A DNA stretch of 64,000 nucleotides, taken from positions 2,479,001 through 2,543,000 of the forward strand of contig CATNEN010000003.1 of assembly GCA_950097015.1 (NCBI GenBank), read 5' to 3'. Of the stretch, positions 24,901 through 36,827 are shown piece by piece; within the stretch, counting starts at the first letter, position 1, and every line of letters starts with the position of its first letter. This DNA is from Macrostomum hystrix (Eukaryota > Platyhelminthes > Macrostomidae). Below the pieces are notes generated by a model that saw only the letters and a program-made list of their open reading frames with translations, was not told where the DNA came from and did no database searches. Both the position numbers and the translations under genes were made by a program.

Positions 24901-26292
24901 AATCGGAGATTTTTTATTTCAAAAGTGGCTGACGATTCTTATAGTCACCGACTGACGAAACTACCTGCTTTCTAGTTCAATAGAGTAAATTAATCCTCAA
25001 GATCAGCCTTTGATTACTCAAAAAAAATCCAAGGTCTCTGTCTAAAATACTCGAATAATCTCAAGGTCGCTCTTTAATACTCGAATAATCTCAAGGTCTC
25101 TCTTTAATACTCGAATAATCTCAAGGTCTCTCTTTAATACTCGAATAATCTCAAGGTCTCTCTTTAATACTCGAATAATCTCAAGGTCACTCTTTAATAC
25201 TCGAATAATCTCAAGGTCACTCTTTAATACTCGAATAATCTCAAGGTCTCTCTTTAATACTCGAATAATCTCAAGGTCACTCTTTAATACTCGAATAATC
25301 TCAAGGTCACTCCTTAATACTCGAATAATCTCAAGGTCACTCCTTAATACTCGAATAATCTCAAGGTCACTCTTTAATACTCGAATAATCTCAAGGTCAC
25401 TCCTTGATTCTCAAATATTAAAATGACACTTTTTGATACTCGAATAATCAAAGGTCATTCTTTGATGTAAAAAAAAACTTAAGGTCAAATGATTTCAACG
25501 TCACTCATGTATACTCCCAACCGGGTCACTAGGACTAGATGGTCGAGAAACTGCGTTTCTTAGTAAAAGTTTAGGATGCTGGTTTTCGCCGAAAAATGCT
25601 CCACGTAGATAGGAAACAGCTTTTTTGCAGAAATTTAGTGACCGTCTTTTATTGGAGCCGGATTAAAGGCCCATCTTTTGCTATTAGTTTCCTTGTTTAT
25701 AGCTGAATCTATTTCTGTCAAGCTTTATTGAGGCCCCAATTGGGCCAGATGTGCAGCCGACAGAAACAGTCGCATCTAAAGGCTGCGTACTGCTGTTCAG
25801 TCCATGGACTGGGGGGACGCTACACCCACCCTCAGTTATTCCTAGCTGATGCTAATAGCTGGTCGAACTGAAGAAATTCAGAGTTGAATGTCTTGCTAAA
25901 TTACACAAACTGTTCTAGTATAGCCGGGAATCGAACCTCCGACCTTCAAGTTTATAATAAAGCTTTTAATTAACTCACCTTACAGAAGCATTCGCAAATT
26001 CCTCCACTTCTTCAACTCGATCTTCTTCATCATCTTCGTCGTCAATTTGGTCTCTGTGGTCTAGCCAAGAACCTCGACTGGCTTTGTTCTTATCGGCATT
26101 GTCATTCGCGTCGGCACTCCAATCGATGATTTCGTAGGAAATGGTCTCACCGGTTGGCAAGTTCCAATTGTCCTGCTCAAACAGGCCAGTGCCAGTCAGA
26201 GTTGACAGAATTTTTCGAGGACTGACTATGTTTAATAAGCTCAGCTCTGTTGGAGCAATGCCGAGGCTGTTTAAGAATTTTTTAGTTGTCAT
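21934..26292 (-). CDS. F-box protein, five exons
   Basis: Exons: 26292-25984, 24879-24550, 23426-23164, 23074-22995 and 22223-21934 (stop). All phases agree (0, 0, 2, 1), giving 423 aa. Exon 1 (MTTKKFLNSLGIAPTELSL) carries an acidic tail (IDDEDDEEDRVEEVEEF). Exon 2 opens with an F-box, LDNLPASCLSRVAAYLSLTD then LARVCTVSTAFRRLCG, the Skp1-binding motif of SCF ubiquitin ligases. Exon 2 could also be an alternative first exon because it begins ATG. Downstream sequence (MMEFQFFGVHLGRYDLLLRV; QPDRWFYWRLATLELTQEKT) is a substrate-side region I cannot assign. At exon 1 a stronger GTGAGT lies 5 bp past the GTAAGG donor, but it would break the frame. Introns 1, 2 and 4 carry arrays; intron 1 also holds a SINE; intron 3 is 89 bp. 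Confidence 0.75.
22330..22935. repeat. 10-bp minisatellite in F-box intron 4
   Basis: About 60 copies of TCTAGATGAT with TCTCAATGAT, TCTAAATTAT and CCTAGATGAT variants. These recur in blocks of several units, a higher-order pattern. It fills nearly the whole intron. Next to the donor a small ATGATCAAATG subarray (22940-22990) occurs. Confidence 0.93.
23436..24500. repeat. 24-bp minisatellite in F-box intron 2
   Basis: About 44 copies of a 24-bp unit containing GGATCCTGCTGCGATTCTAG. Subtypes (TATGTAGG, TAGCTAGG, TAGCTACGG, insertions TATCTTCGG) show a left-to-right gradient, and a multi-unit block is duplicated (about 23760-23960 vs 24060-24250). Confidence 0.96.
25040..25420. repeat. 30-bp minisatellite in F-box intron 1
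   Basis: About 13 copies, exact 30-bp period, containing TAATACTCGAATAATCTCAA followed by GGTCWC. Degenerate copies extend to about 25480. Confidence 0.96.
25725..25970 (-). mobile_element. tRNA-derived SINE, copy B (reverse)
   Basis: Reverse complement of copy A: CCCAATTGGGCCAGATGTGC, CTGTTCAGTCCATGGACTGG and the B-box complement GGGAATCGAACCTCCGACC at about 25926-25944. Its tRNA-like head lies within about 40 bp of the donor of F-box intron 1. Confidence 0.78.
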
Positions 26293-26719
26293 TGTGTTAA
26301 CCAATTTTCAAGAGTATAAATTGTTTGTGAGCTAAATTATTCAAGTATGAGAAAAAGCCTTCTAACCCATTGAAAGCTATTTTGTCTATGGTAAATTTTC
26401 ACTTCAGCTTCCGACTGGATTGTTTTTTTGTTTTAGTCTATGGCCCAAACCAATTTTAATTTGAAAACTTCCTCCCGCGTCTTTTTTGCTCATAAGGCTA
26501 CAGATGTAGAAAAAGATGGAAAAGATGGAAAGAGATACAGTAGAAAAATGTAGAAGAGAATGATAAAAAAGCAGAGTTTCACAAACTCAAACAAACTCAG
26601 TGGCGACAGGCCGCATTTGCATAGAGATGGACTCAGCCAAGGTTCTCATCGTCATCTTGCAAACAAGCTACTAACGGGGCTACATGCCTACAGGCAGGCG
26701 CAATACACCTTCTCGGCTG

Positions 26720-27045
26720 CTTGGTCTTGGCTGCTTCGTAGATCTGACCAACGGTGTCAGAGACCGGACTGTCTGGCATCAGAAATCTCGGCAATCAAAC
26801 TGTTGTGACTGATAGTGGATTCGTAAACACCGCTGTGCTCACTCTAGGCTACTGCAGTGCAATCTGCTCGTTGGGTGGCTTTGAATATTTCGGCGTTCAA
26901 TGCAGCGTCGCCTGCTTCTGCAGCTCCCGCTTGCCAAGCCAGAGTGTAGCTGCCCTCAACCAGTGCGACATGGCTTGCGCTGGCGACAACAGTCAGATCT
27001 GCGGTGACTCATATCGCAATTCAGTTCCTAGACAGATCTATACCA
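26720..27045 (+). pseudogene. WSC-domain fragment with a frameshift
   Basis: The first frame reads LGCFVDLTNGVRDRT, the usual start of a WSC (cysteine-rich carbohydrate-binding) domain. The sequence then continues in another frame: TGLSGIRNLGNQ, then YCSAICSLGGFEYFGVQC, FCSSR, CDMACAGDNSQICGDSYRNS. These are the canonical WSC Cys pattern and the CAG-NxxQICGG-like ending. The join falls near 26760, implying a small indel. A donor-like ACCAGTGAGT follows at 27045. No neighbouring exons of a larger extracellular protein were found, so a relic is most likely. Sequencing error is the alternative. Confidence 0.6.
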
Positions 27046-27049
27046 GTGA

Positions 27050-27460
27050 GTTCTAATTTTTAAATGGGCCACTAGGAGTAGATTTACGGGAAACTACATT
27101 TTGCTGAAATGTAGTGCCTTTTAATATTCGTTTACTTATTTAATAAAAGCTTCATTTGATTGGGCTCGTCGTTTGGTGTGATTAGGCAAGTCAGCTTCTA
27201 ACTTCAATTTCAAAGAAATAATCACGCGAACAGTCACGTGACACCAAGGTCGCGTGCTCCTATTGGCTGAAGAAGGCCACGCAGGTCGTTCTTATGTGTG
27301 TGCTAAAAATAGACACTTAAGTACCGGAAGATTTGAGCAATGTGATCGGTGACCTACTTGCCAAAACTTGAGACACGATTGAACTATAAATTTCTAGCAG
27401 ACTAAATACTTTCTAAATCTTTAAAATAGCTCTTAGCGTGCAGGAAACTCAAGTCACGAT
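27050..27460. other. Non-coding spacer
   Basis: No exon or element recognised. Confidence 0.5.
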
Positions 27461-27464
27461 TTTT

Positions 27465-27815
27465 AACAGGTTATCCAGCTGCTGGAACCACTAATCTAAA
27501 CTCTCAACAGGTTATCGGAGTGCTGGAACCTTTAATCTAGACTCTCAACAGGTTATCGGAGTGCTGGAACCTTTAATCTAGACTCTCAACAGGTTATCGG
27601 AGTGCTGGAACCTTTAATCTAGACTCTCAACAGGTTATCGGAGTGCTGGAACCTTTAATCTAGACTCTCAACAGGTTATCGGAGTGCTGGAACCTTTAAT
27701 CTAGACTCTCAACAGGTTATCGGAGTGCTGGAACCTTTAATCTAGACTTTCAACAGGTTATCGGAGTGCTGGAACCTTTAATCTAGACTCTCAACAGGTT
27801 ATCGGAGTGCTGGAA
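27465..27815. repeat. 41-bp minisatellite
   Basis: About 9 nearly identical copies, 41 bp, containing CAACAGGTTATCGGAGTGCT and GGAACCTTTAATCTAGA. The first copy is the most diverged. Confidence 0.95.
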
Positions 27816-27829
27816 CATCTAGTCGAGAT

Positions 27830-28880
27830 TTTCTAGATCTTTCTAATCTAGATCTAATCGAAAAAAAGCTGATAAAAACTAAGAAAGAAGTAATATAATA
27901 CAGTTTATTTTTATAACGAATTTTGTCCAATCGAGTTAAAAAGAATTAACTTTTAATGAAAGTTAGTTTACAAGTACAGGTTCGTATATTTTGTCATTGG
28001 TTTTATAGGGCAAAAAAGAATTTAGACTCAGAATTAAAAAAGAAAAAAGTTTATAAAACAGAAGCTAAATTTTGAGATTTTTTATTTGTAATCGGATAAT
28101 TTTAATTTTGCTAGTTTTTTAAACCGCATTATTACTCGGCAATGTAAAATATAAATAAAAAAAATGAGATATTAACAAAATTTAATGGATAAAACAAAAA
28201 AAGACAATTAAAATGATTAGAATGTGATGAAAAAATATAATAATTTAATTATCTACATAGGAATACTGATTGAGTGGTTAATCAAAAGCTAAACACGTGC
28301 AGATTATGCAACAATTGAAAAATGGGAGAACTTATTTGATTGAAGTAAAAATAAGTAACAAAGAACAGAATTGCACAAAATATTTTTCAAAAGACAAAAC
28401 ATATCCCACTTGATTGGCAAGTCATACAGAAAGCAGGCTTTTACCCCCCGTAGTTGAAAAATTATGAAAATTAAATAATTATCTTTTGTTTTTATGTTTA
28501 TGTCACATCACTATGGCGACACTAGACCCGCGGCCAGCGAGGAGGCAATTCTGACTATTTCGCTGACTCCTGAGCACACACGCACAGATACAGATCGTGA
28601 GCACACTCTCACCCCAGAAATAATCTATTGTACTCATTTTAGGTTAAAATGGCATTGAGACAAATACTGACGAGTTACTTTGCTTACTTCTGTTTAGATA
28701 AAATTAGTAGCTTTCCTTCTACAGTTGCACAATTATCAGTTGCAGAAACACAGAAGCAAACATGTTCTAGCTGCTCACAGTGCAGTTACCGACTCAGGTA
28801 AAAGCAGATCTTTTAGTTGCTGGAACAGTTTGGGTTCAGAATTACCATTAGAAATTTGTTTAGCTATAAAATTCATTTTC
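27830..28880. other. AT-rich non-coding DNA
   Basis: Mostly AT-rich. On the - strand, 28819-28790 is a possible 30-bp exon (QLKDLLLPES, acceptor CTGTTCCAG, donor GTAACT). It keeps phase 0 with the last sure VPS13-like exon, but evidence is weak. Nothing else was found. Confidence 0.35.
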
Positions 28881-28884
28881 CTCT

Positions 28885-31800
28885 AGTTCACTCTCTAATC
28901 AATTATATAGTTCACTCTCTAATCAATTATATAGTTCACTCTCTAACCAATTATATAGTTCACTCTCTAATCAATTATGTAGTTCACTCTCTAATCAATT
29001 ATATAGTTCACTCTCTAATCAATTATATAGTTCACTCTCTAATCAATTATATAGTTCACTCTCTAATCAATTATATAGTTCACTCTCTAATCAATTATAT
29101 ATTTCAGTCTCTAATCAATTATATAGTTCACTCTCTAATCAATTATATAGTTCACTCTCTAATCAATTATATAGTTCACTCTCTAATCAATTATATAGTT
29201 CAGTCTCTAATCAATTATATATTTCACTCTTTAATCAATTATATAGTTCACTCTCTAATCAATTATATAGTTCACTCTCTAATCAATTATATAGTTCACT
29301 CTCTAATCAATTATATAGTTCACTCTCTAATCAATTATATATTTCACTCTTTAATCAATTATATAGTTCACTCTCTAATCAATTATATAGTTCACTCTCT
29401 AATCAATTATATAGTTCACTCTCTAATCAATTATATAGTTCACTCTCTAATCAATTATATAGTTCAGTCTCTAATCAATTATATAGTTCACTCTCTAATC
29501 AATTATATAGTTCACTCTCTAATCAATTATATATTTCACTCTTTAATCAATTATATAGTTCACTCTCTAATCAATTATATAGTTCACTCTCTAATCAATT
29601 ATATAGTTCACTCTCTAATCAATTATATAGTTCACTCTCTAATCAATTATATATTTCAGTCTCTAATCAATTATATAGTTCACTCTCTAATCAATTATAT
29701 AGTTCACTCTCTAATCAATTATATAGTTCACTCTCTAATCAATTATATAGTTCACTCTTTAATCAATTATATATTTCACTCTCTAATCAATTATATAGTT
29801 CAGTCTCTAATCAATTATATATTTCACTCTCTAATCAATTATATAGTTCACTCTCTAATCAATTATATATTTCACTCTTTAATCAATTATATAGTTCACT
29901 CTCTAATCAATTATATAGTTCACTCTCTAATCAATTATATAGTTCACTCTCTAATCAATTATATATTTCACTCTCTAATCAATTATATAGTTCACTCTCT
30001 AATCAATTATATATTTCACTCTTTAATCAATTATATAGTTCACTCTCTAATCAATTATATAGTTCACTCTCTAATCAATTATATAGTTCACTCTCTAATC
30101 AATTATATATTTCACTCTCTAATCAATTATATAGTTCACTCTCTAATCAATTATATATTTCACTCTTTAATCAATTATATAGTTCACTCTCTAATCAATT
30201 ATATAGTTCACTCTCTAATCAATTATATAGTTCACTCTCTAATCAATTATATAGTTCACTCTCTAATCAATTATATAGTTCACTCTCTAATCAATTATAT
30301 AGTTCACTCTCTAATCAATTATATAGTTCACTCTCTAATCAATTATATAGTTCACTCTCTAATCAATTATATAGTTCACTCTCTAATCAATTATATAGTT
30401 CACTCTCTAATCAATTATATAGTTCACTCTCTAATCAATTATATATTTCACTCTTAATCAATTATATAGTTCACTCTCTAATCAATTATATAGTTCACTC
30501 TCTAATCAATTATATAGTTCAGCTCTCTAATCAATTATATAGTTCACTCTCTAATCAATTATATAGTTCACTCTCTAATCAATTATATATTTCACTCTTT
30601 AATCAATTATATAGTTCACTCTCTAATCAATTATATAGTTCACTCTCTAATCAATTATATATTTCACTCTTTAATCAATTATATAGTTCACTCTCTAATC
30701 AATTATATAGTTCACTCTCTAATCAATTATATAGTTCAGTCTCTAATCAATTATATAGTTCACTCTCTAATCAATTATATAGTTCACTCTCTAATCAATT
30801 ATATATTTCACTCTTTAATCAATTATATAGTTCACTCTTTAATCAATTATATATTTCACTCTCTAATCAATTATATAGTTCACTCTCTAATCAATTATAT
30901 AGTTCACTCTCTAATCAATTATATAGTTCACTCTCTAATCAATTATATATTTCACTCTCTAATCAATTATATAGTTCACTCTTTAATCAATTATATATTT
31001 CACTCTCTAATCAATTATATAGTTCACTCTCTAATCAATTATATAGTTCACTCTCTAATCAATTATATATTTCACTCTCTAATCAATTATATAGTTCACT
31101 CTCTAATCAATTATATAGTTCAGTCTTTAATCAATTATATAGTTCACTCTCTAATCAATTATATAGTTCACTCTCTAATCAATTATATAGTTCACTCTCT
31201 AATCAATTATATAGTTCACTCTCTAATCAATTATATATTTCACTCTCTAATCAATTATATAGTTCACTCTCTAATCAATTATATAGTTCACTCTCTAATC
31301 AATTATATAGTTCAGTCTCTAATCAATTATATAGTTCACTCTCTAATCAATTATATAGTTCACTCTCTAATCAATTATATAGTTCACTCTCTAATCAATT
31401 ATATATTTCACTCTCTAATCAATTATATAGTTCACTCTCTAATCAATTATATAGTTCACTCTCTAATCAATTATATAGTTCACTCTCTAATCAATTATAT
31501 AGTTCACTCTTTAATCAATTATATAGTTCACTCTTTAATCAATTATATAGTTCACTCTCTAATCAATTATATAGTTCACTCTTTAATCAATTATATAGTT
31601 CACTCTCTAATCAATTATATAGTTCACTCTCTAATCAATTATATAGTTCACTCTCTAATCAATTATATAGTTCACTCTTTAATCAATTATATAGTTCACT
31701 CTCTAATCAATTATATATTTCACTCTCTAATCAATTATATAGTTCACTCTCTAATCAATTATATAGTTCACTCTTTAATCAATTATATAGTTCACTCTTT

Positions 31801-31930
31801 AATCAATTATATAGTTCACTCTTTAATCAATTATATAGTTCACTCTCTAATCAATTATATAGTTCACTCTCTAATCAATTATATAGTTCACTCTCTAATC
31901 AATTATATAGTTCACTCTCTAATCAATTAT
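28885..31930. repeat. 3-kb AT-rich 24-bp minisatellite
   Basis: About 127 copies, 24 bp, containing TCTCTAATCAATTATATAGT, with a few point variants (TATATT for TATAGT; CTTTAATC). The largest array in the window. It lies just downstream of the last recognised VPS13-like exon. The + strand has an uninterrupted 546-codon frame of an 8-residue repeat (HSLINYIV), which I do not regard as a gene. Confidence 0.98.
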
Positions 31931-31934
31931 ATAG

Positions 31935-32125
31935 TTCACTCTCTAATCTACAATGTCAATATAGTTCACTCTCTAGTCTACAATGTTAATACAGTTCACT
32001 CTCTAGTCTACAATGTCAATATAGTTCACTCTCTAGTCTACAATGTCAATATAGTTCACTCTCTAGTCTACAATGTCAATATAGTTCACTCTCTAATCTA
32101 CAATGCCAATATATTTCACTCTCCA
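31935..32125. repeat. 30-bp array adjoining the 24-bp array
   Basis: About 6 copies of a 30-bp unit with CTACAATGTCAATATAGTTC. It shares ATATAGTTCACTCTCT with the 24-bp array, so one probably gave rise to the other. Confidence 0.92.
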
Positions 32126-32151
32126 ATCTAGATAATAGCCCAGCAACTCAC

Positions 32152-35100
32152 TTTGGTAAAGCGGTCGGTCGCCTGGAACGCGTGCCCACTGGGTGACAAT
32201 TGAAATCCGCTGGTTGTCGGCTTAACGCGAACCGCTGGCACGGAGTTGGTAGCGTTGTCGCCGTCTTCAAATAGGCGATACTCTCGCGCAATTGAATTTT
32301 GATCTGAAGTTTTAGATTTTATTATAAACGAAACTGAACGGCAAAGCCGCGGGAATTCCGCGGTTTTTCCTTTTAAATATCGATTTAAACAATTTTGTTT
32401 TAAATTCTATGGCAAATCTACTGACCAATTCCACCGAGCTCCAATAGACGATAATTAGTAAGGAACAGTTTGTTCTCATCAATAGCCAGTGGCTTTTCAT
32501 TCTGATGACACTTTCCGAGTTTTTGAAGCAGCTCAGACGCGTAAGTCTCATCTAACAATCGATTTGTGCCGTCTGCAAAGTCTTCGTTATTAACAGCTGA
32601 CGCAGGAGAATCGGACGCCGCAGCCGACATCCAAGCCGATAGCGGCATCGGTTGAGACACTCTACGCCCAACTGGATATGAGAACAGAGAAATGTATTGA
32701 GACTTGGATCATGAAGCTAAAAATTATTCATGAATCAAAGCACAAAGCCAGTACAAAAATTGCAACCAAATGTAGAAAGACAAGCCAAAAAACTACAATG
32801 TTTAGCCTCTAAAAGTACAAATACCAGTTGCTAAAGGTACAAGCACTAGACCACTAAATTACAAACACCGGCCTATTAAAGTACAAACCCTAGGCCATAA
32901 AAAATTAGAAAGACTAGCTAGTAAAAGTACAAAGATTAGCCAACTAATGCGCAAAACCTGGCAAACAAAACTACCATTTTAGCCCCGAAAAAGTACAAAC
33001 ACCAATCGAGAAAAGTACAAGCAGTAGCCCACTAAAAGTACAAAAACTAGCCGGCGCTTAAAAGTAAAAAGTACAAACACTAGGCCTTAATAGTACAAAC
33101 GCTAGCTTCTAGAAGTACAAACTCTGGGCAATGAGAACAATGAGGCGGCACTCACAGCAAGGTCCAAGCAAGCAGCCAAGCGGCAAGGTGACGGCCATGA
33201 CGGGCCGGTGTCTGATCATTCGCCAGGCTTCGTGCTTAGCCCAACGCTGCGCCGCTGAGCCTCCGTCGCGGCCTGCAACATCAGCCGGATGGTCGTTAGC
33301 CAATGGCCAATTGATTACGTGCGCTTCGTCGGCTGGCACTGTAGCTTTCAACAGTCGCCAACCGGCGCCGCTATTGGTCAGGGGCAAATTTGCGGCGGTA
33401 AATCTTAAATTACGCAACAAGCTAAGCCGATCAATGCGTATGGGGCGAGACGGCGCCTCACTGGGCGGCATTAGAGTGGACATCAGGCGGCTGACAAACA
33501 CGGAATCGTAGACTAGGTCCAGACGACCAAGGCTGAGCGATAGTTGGCGAAAATGCAACGGCAGCGGCTGTGGCTGCCTAGGGTGGAGAGAGATGAAGTT
33601 GGAGACAATTCAAGCTTTGCAGAATATGAGAGAGAGATTGGTAGAACAGGGAAATGGGTAGAAGAGGGAGAGGGGTAGGAAAAGTTGGAGAGGGGTAGGA
33701 AAAGTAGGAGAGGGGTGGGAAAAGTGAGAGAGGGGTAGGAAAAGTGGGAGAGGGTTAGAAGCGGCAGAGGCAGACAATATCCAAAGCTTATAACAATCAC
33801 ATCTGAACTGCAGATCCAGAGCCATTAGCTTGTGTCGCAGTAGCAGCGGCCAGTTTCAAGCTAATTTCGGCCCCAACAAGCCGGCCTTCGGCCAGAATGT
33901 CGGCAGTGGGTCGGGCGCGCAGCGATAAAGGCACGCTGAACAAACTGTCGGACACAGACTGGCAGGGTTGGTCCAACTGCAGCCGGCCTAGCTGCAGATT
34001 GAGCTCAATGTCACCGTCAGCATTTGACATTTCTAGTTGAGCGCTCAGGCCAAGCTGCCGGCGGCGATACAGTCGACGCAGTTTCGGTCGAATCATCGTC
34101 ATCCGGACGTTGTCCAATGAGGCATCAGTGTTGGAAACGTCGAAGCGAACTCGAATTAGGTCAGAATCCAACTCAGTGATGATCGCGGTCGATTTCATTA
34201 AGCCCTGCTGACTAGCTAGCCAACTTCGATGAAGTCTTTCAACGGCTGAGGCGACGTCACGTTTCAACAGGCGCAGTCGAGGACGCCTGCCTGTCTCGTC
34301 AGTTGTTTCAGTTGCCGACGATTTCAACCAGACGGGGCCGACACATTCAAAACCGAGGTTGGCGACGTACGGACAGGCGGCTTGTCGGCAGCGTTGGCAC
34401 GAGGCCTCGTCGCCTACGGATGATCGCAATAACAGGCAGAAACTGTGCAATTCGACGCGCAATCTCCGGGTTCCGCTTCCGGCTCCGTTTCCGGGACCAC
34501 TTCCGTTTGCGGCTCCGTTTCCGGGACCACTTCCGGCTCCGTTTCCAAGACCTGTACCGGCTTGACGAAGTTCGTCGACAAGCTGAAGGACAGCGTTGGC
34601 GCCAGCTGGAGAAACAGTGAGACAGAGTCTGTGCAGAGGACAGGCTAAAGCTAGATTGGCCGACGAAAAACCAGTCGACCAATCAGCTGAGAGCGTCAGC
34701 TGGGCGTTCTCTGATTGGACAGCGGCTTCTAAAGAATCGGCTAAATCGCTTAGCGTCGGATTCTCCAGGACTAGAAGCGGTTCGTGCCGCCTGTTACCAA
34801 GGGAGACACTCGCATTTGGATTGGTCATTGCAAGTCGACACGACATCTGGTTTGTTATAAATGAGAGAAAGAAAATGTCTAATTAATTTAACTAAACTTA
34901 TTAACTTTTGGGTCAAGATCCCTATTCACTTTTGGGTCAAGATCCCAATATCCAATTTTGGGTCAAGATCCCAAAATTCAATTTTGGGTCAAGATCCCAA
35001 TATCCAATTTTGGGTCAAGATCCCAATATTCAACTTTTGGTCAAGATCCCAATATTCAATTTTGGGTCAAGATCCCTATTCACTTCTGGGTCAAGATCCC

Positions 35101-36827
35101 AATTCAATTTTGGGTCAAGATCGCAATTCACTTTAGGGTCAAGATCCCTATTCACTTCTGGGTGAAGATCCCTATTCACTTTAGGGTCAAGATCCCTATT
35201 CACTTCTGGGTGAAGATCCCTATTCACTTTTGGGTCAAGATCCCAATTCACTTTAGGGTCAAGATCCCTATTCACTTCTGGGTGAAGATCCCTATACACT
35301 TTTGAGTCAAGATCCCAATATCTAATTTTGGGTCAAGATCCCCAATATTCAATTTTGGGTCAAAATCCCTATATCCAATTTTGGGTCAAGATCCCTCCCA
35401 ATATCTAAATTTGGGTCAAGATCCCAATATCTAACTTAGAGTCAAAATCCCTATATCTAATTTTGGGTCAAGATCCCAATATCCAATTTTGGGTCAAGAT
35501 CCCAATATTCAATTTTGGGTCAAGATCCCAATATCCAATTTTGGGTCAAGATCCCAATATTCAATTTTTGGTCAAGATCCCAATATTCAATTTTGGGTCA
35601 AGATCCCTATTCACTTCTGGGTCAAGATCCCTATTCAATTTTGGGTCAAGATCGCAATTCACTTTAGGGTCAAGATCCCTATTCACTTCTGGGTGAAGAT
35701 CCCTATTCACTTTAGGGTCAAGATCCCTATTCACTTCTGGGTGAAGATCCCTATTCACTTTTGGGTCAAGATCCCAATTCACTTTAGGGTCAAGATCCCT
35801 ATTCACTTCTGGGTGAAGATCCCTATACACTTTTGAGTCAAGATCCCTATATCCAATTTTAGGTCAAGATCCCAATATCTAATTTTGGGTCAAGATCCCC
35901 AATATTCAATTTTGGGTCAAAATCCCTATATCCAATTTTGGGTCAAGATCCCTCCCAATATCTAAATTTGGGTCAAGATCCCAATATCTAACTTAGAGTC
36001 AAAATCCCTATATCTAATTTTGGGTCAAGATCCCAATATCCAATTTTGGGTCAAGATCCCAATATTCAATTTTGGGTCAAGATCCCAATATCCAATTTTG
36101 GGTCAAGATCCCAATATTCAATTTTGGGTCAAGATCCCTATCCACTTTTGAGATAAAAATCAAAATAAAACTTTTAGGTCGACTTCCTAATACCAAGTTA
36201 GGTCATTCTAAGCATTTCAACTTATCAATGGTTAACTCACCGAATTAAACTGAACGGTCAATTTGTCAGCGCTGCAAACAAGTAAACTGGCTTCCGATGA
36301 GCCAATCATTGCCAACCGAAATTTGCTGCTGGTGAGTGACATGCCAGAGAGCTGAAGTTTCAATTAAATCGAAGTGGTGGATCTATTTTTAGCATTGAAT
36401 TTTCATCAAGTCACGTGATATTCGCAATAATTATTAGGATGCATGCGCGCAAAGTGCTACTTGTAGTAAAAATATTAAAAATAACGCGCAAACATGTCAA
36501 CTGGTAGGGAAAAATGTCAAGTTAGTGCGAAGATGCAACAACAAAAATAATAGAAAAATCCGACATGCAACCAAAAATGTATCTGGTAGAGCAAGATAGT
36601 ATTTTATGCTAAGTACACACATAAATAAGAGTGTAAGATCATCATATTTATGCCATTCCGCGCACATTGTTAAGGAGAAAATACAACAAATATTAATTAT
36701 GCTAATCAAAGCAGTATTCAATTATTTAAACGTAAAACACTTTTTACAATTTCTAGATCGTATTTTTCACCAAAATTTACCGAATAATTAGTTGAAGATT
36801 CCACAGCAGTGGCTGTACCAGCGGCGC
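32152..36827 (-). CDS. VPS13-like exons 17-22, last recognised part
   Basis: Residues about 1478-2152. Exon 17 is only 47 nt (AAGTATAVESSTNYS); without it, exons 16 and 18 are out of phase, so it is required. Exon 19 (1046 nt) contains a Gly/Asn/Ser low-complexity insert (GNGAGSGPGNGAANG) inside the rod and ends near a TQANGSGSAVQM stretch. Exon 20 has HFRQLSLSLGRLDLVYDSVF, another rod-like strand set. Exons 21-22 (ELLQKLGKCHQNEKPLAI; REYRLFEDGDNATN) are unassigned. Exon 22 ends at donor AAA/GTGAGT, 25 bp before the 30-bp and 24-bp arrays. Confidence 0.68.

Noticed and set aside
28817-30457. 546-codon open frame of an 8-residue repeat (HSLINYIV)
   Set aside because: A 24-bp repeat without a stop in one frame automatically gives a long frame; there is no start context, domain or splice support.
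34303-34682. Arg/Ser-rich frames overlapping VPS13-like exon 19
   Set aside because: Shadow frames of the Gly/Asn/Ser low-complexity insert.
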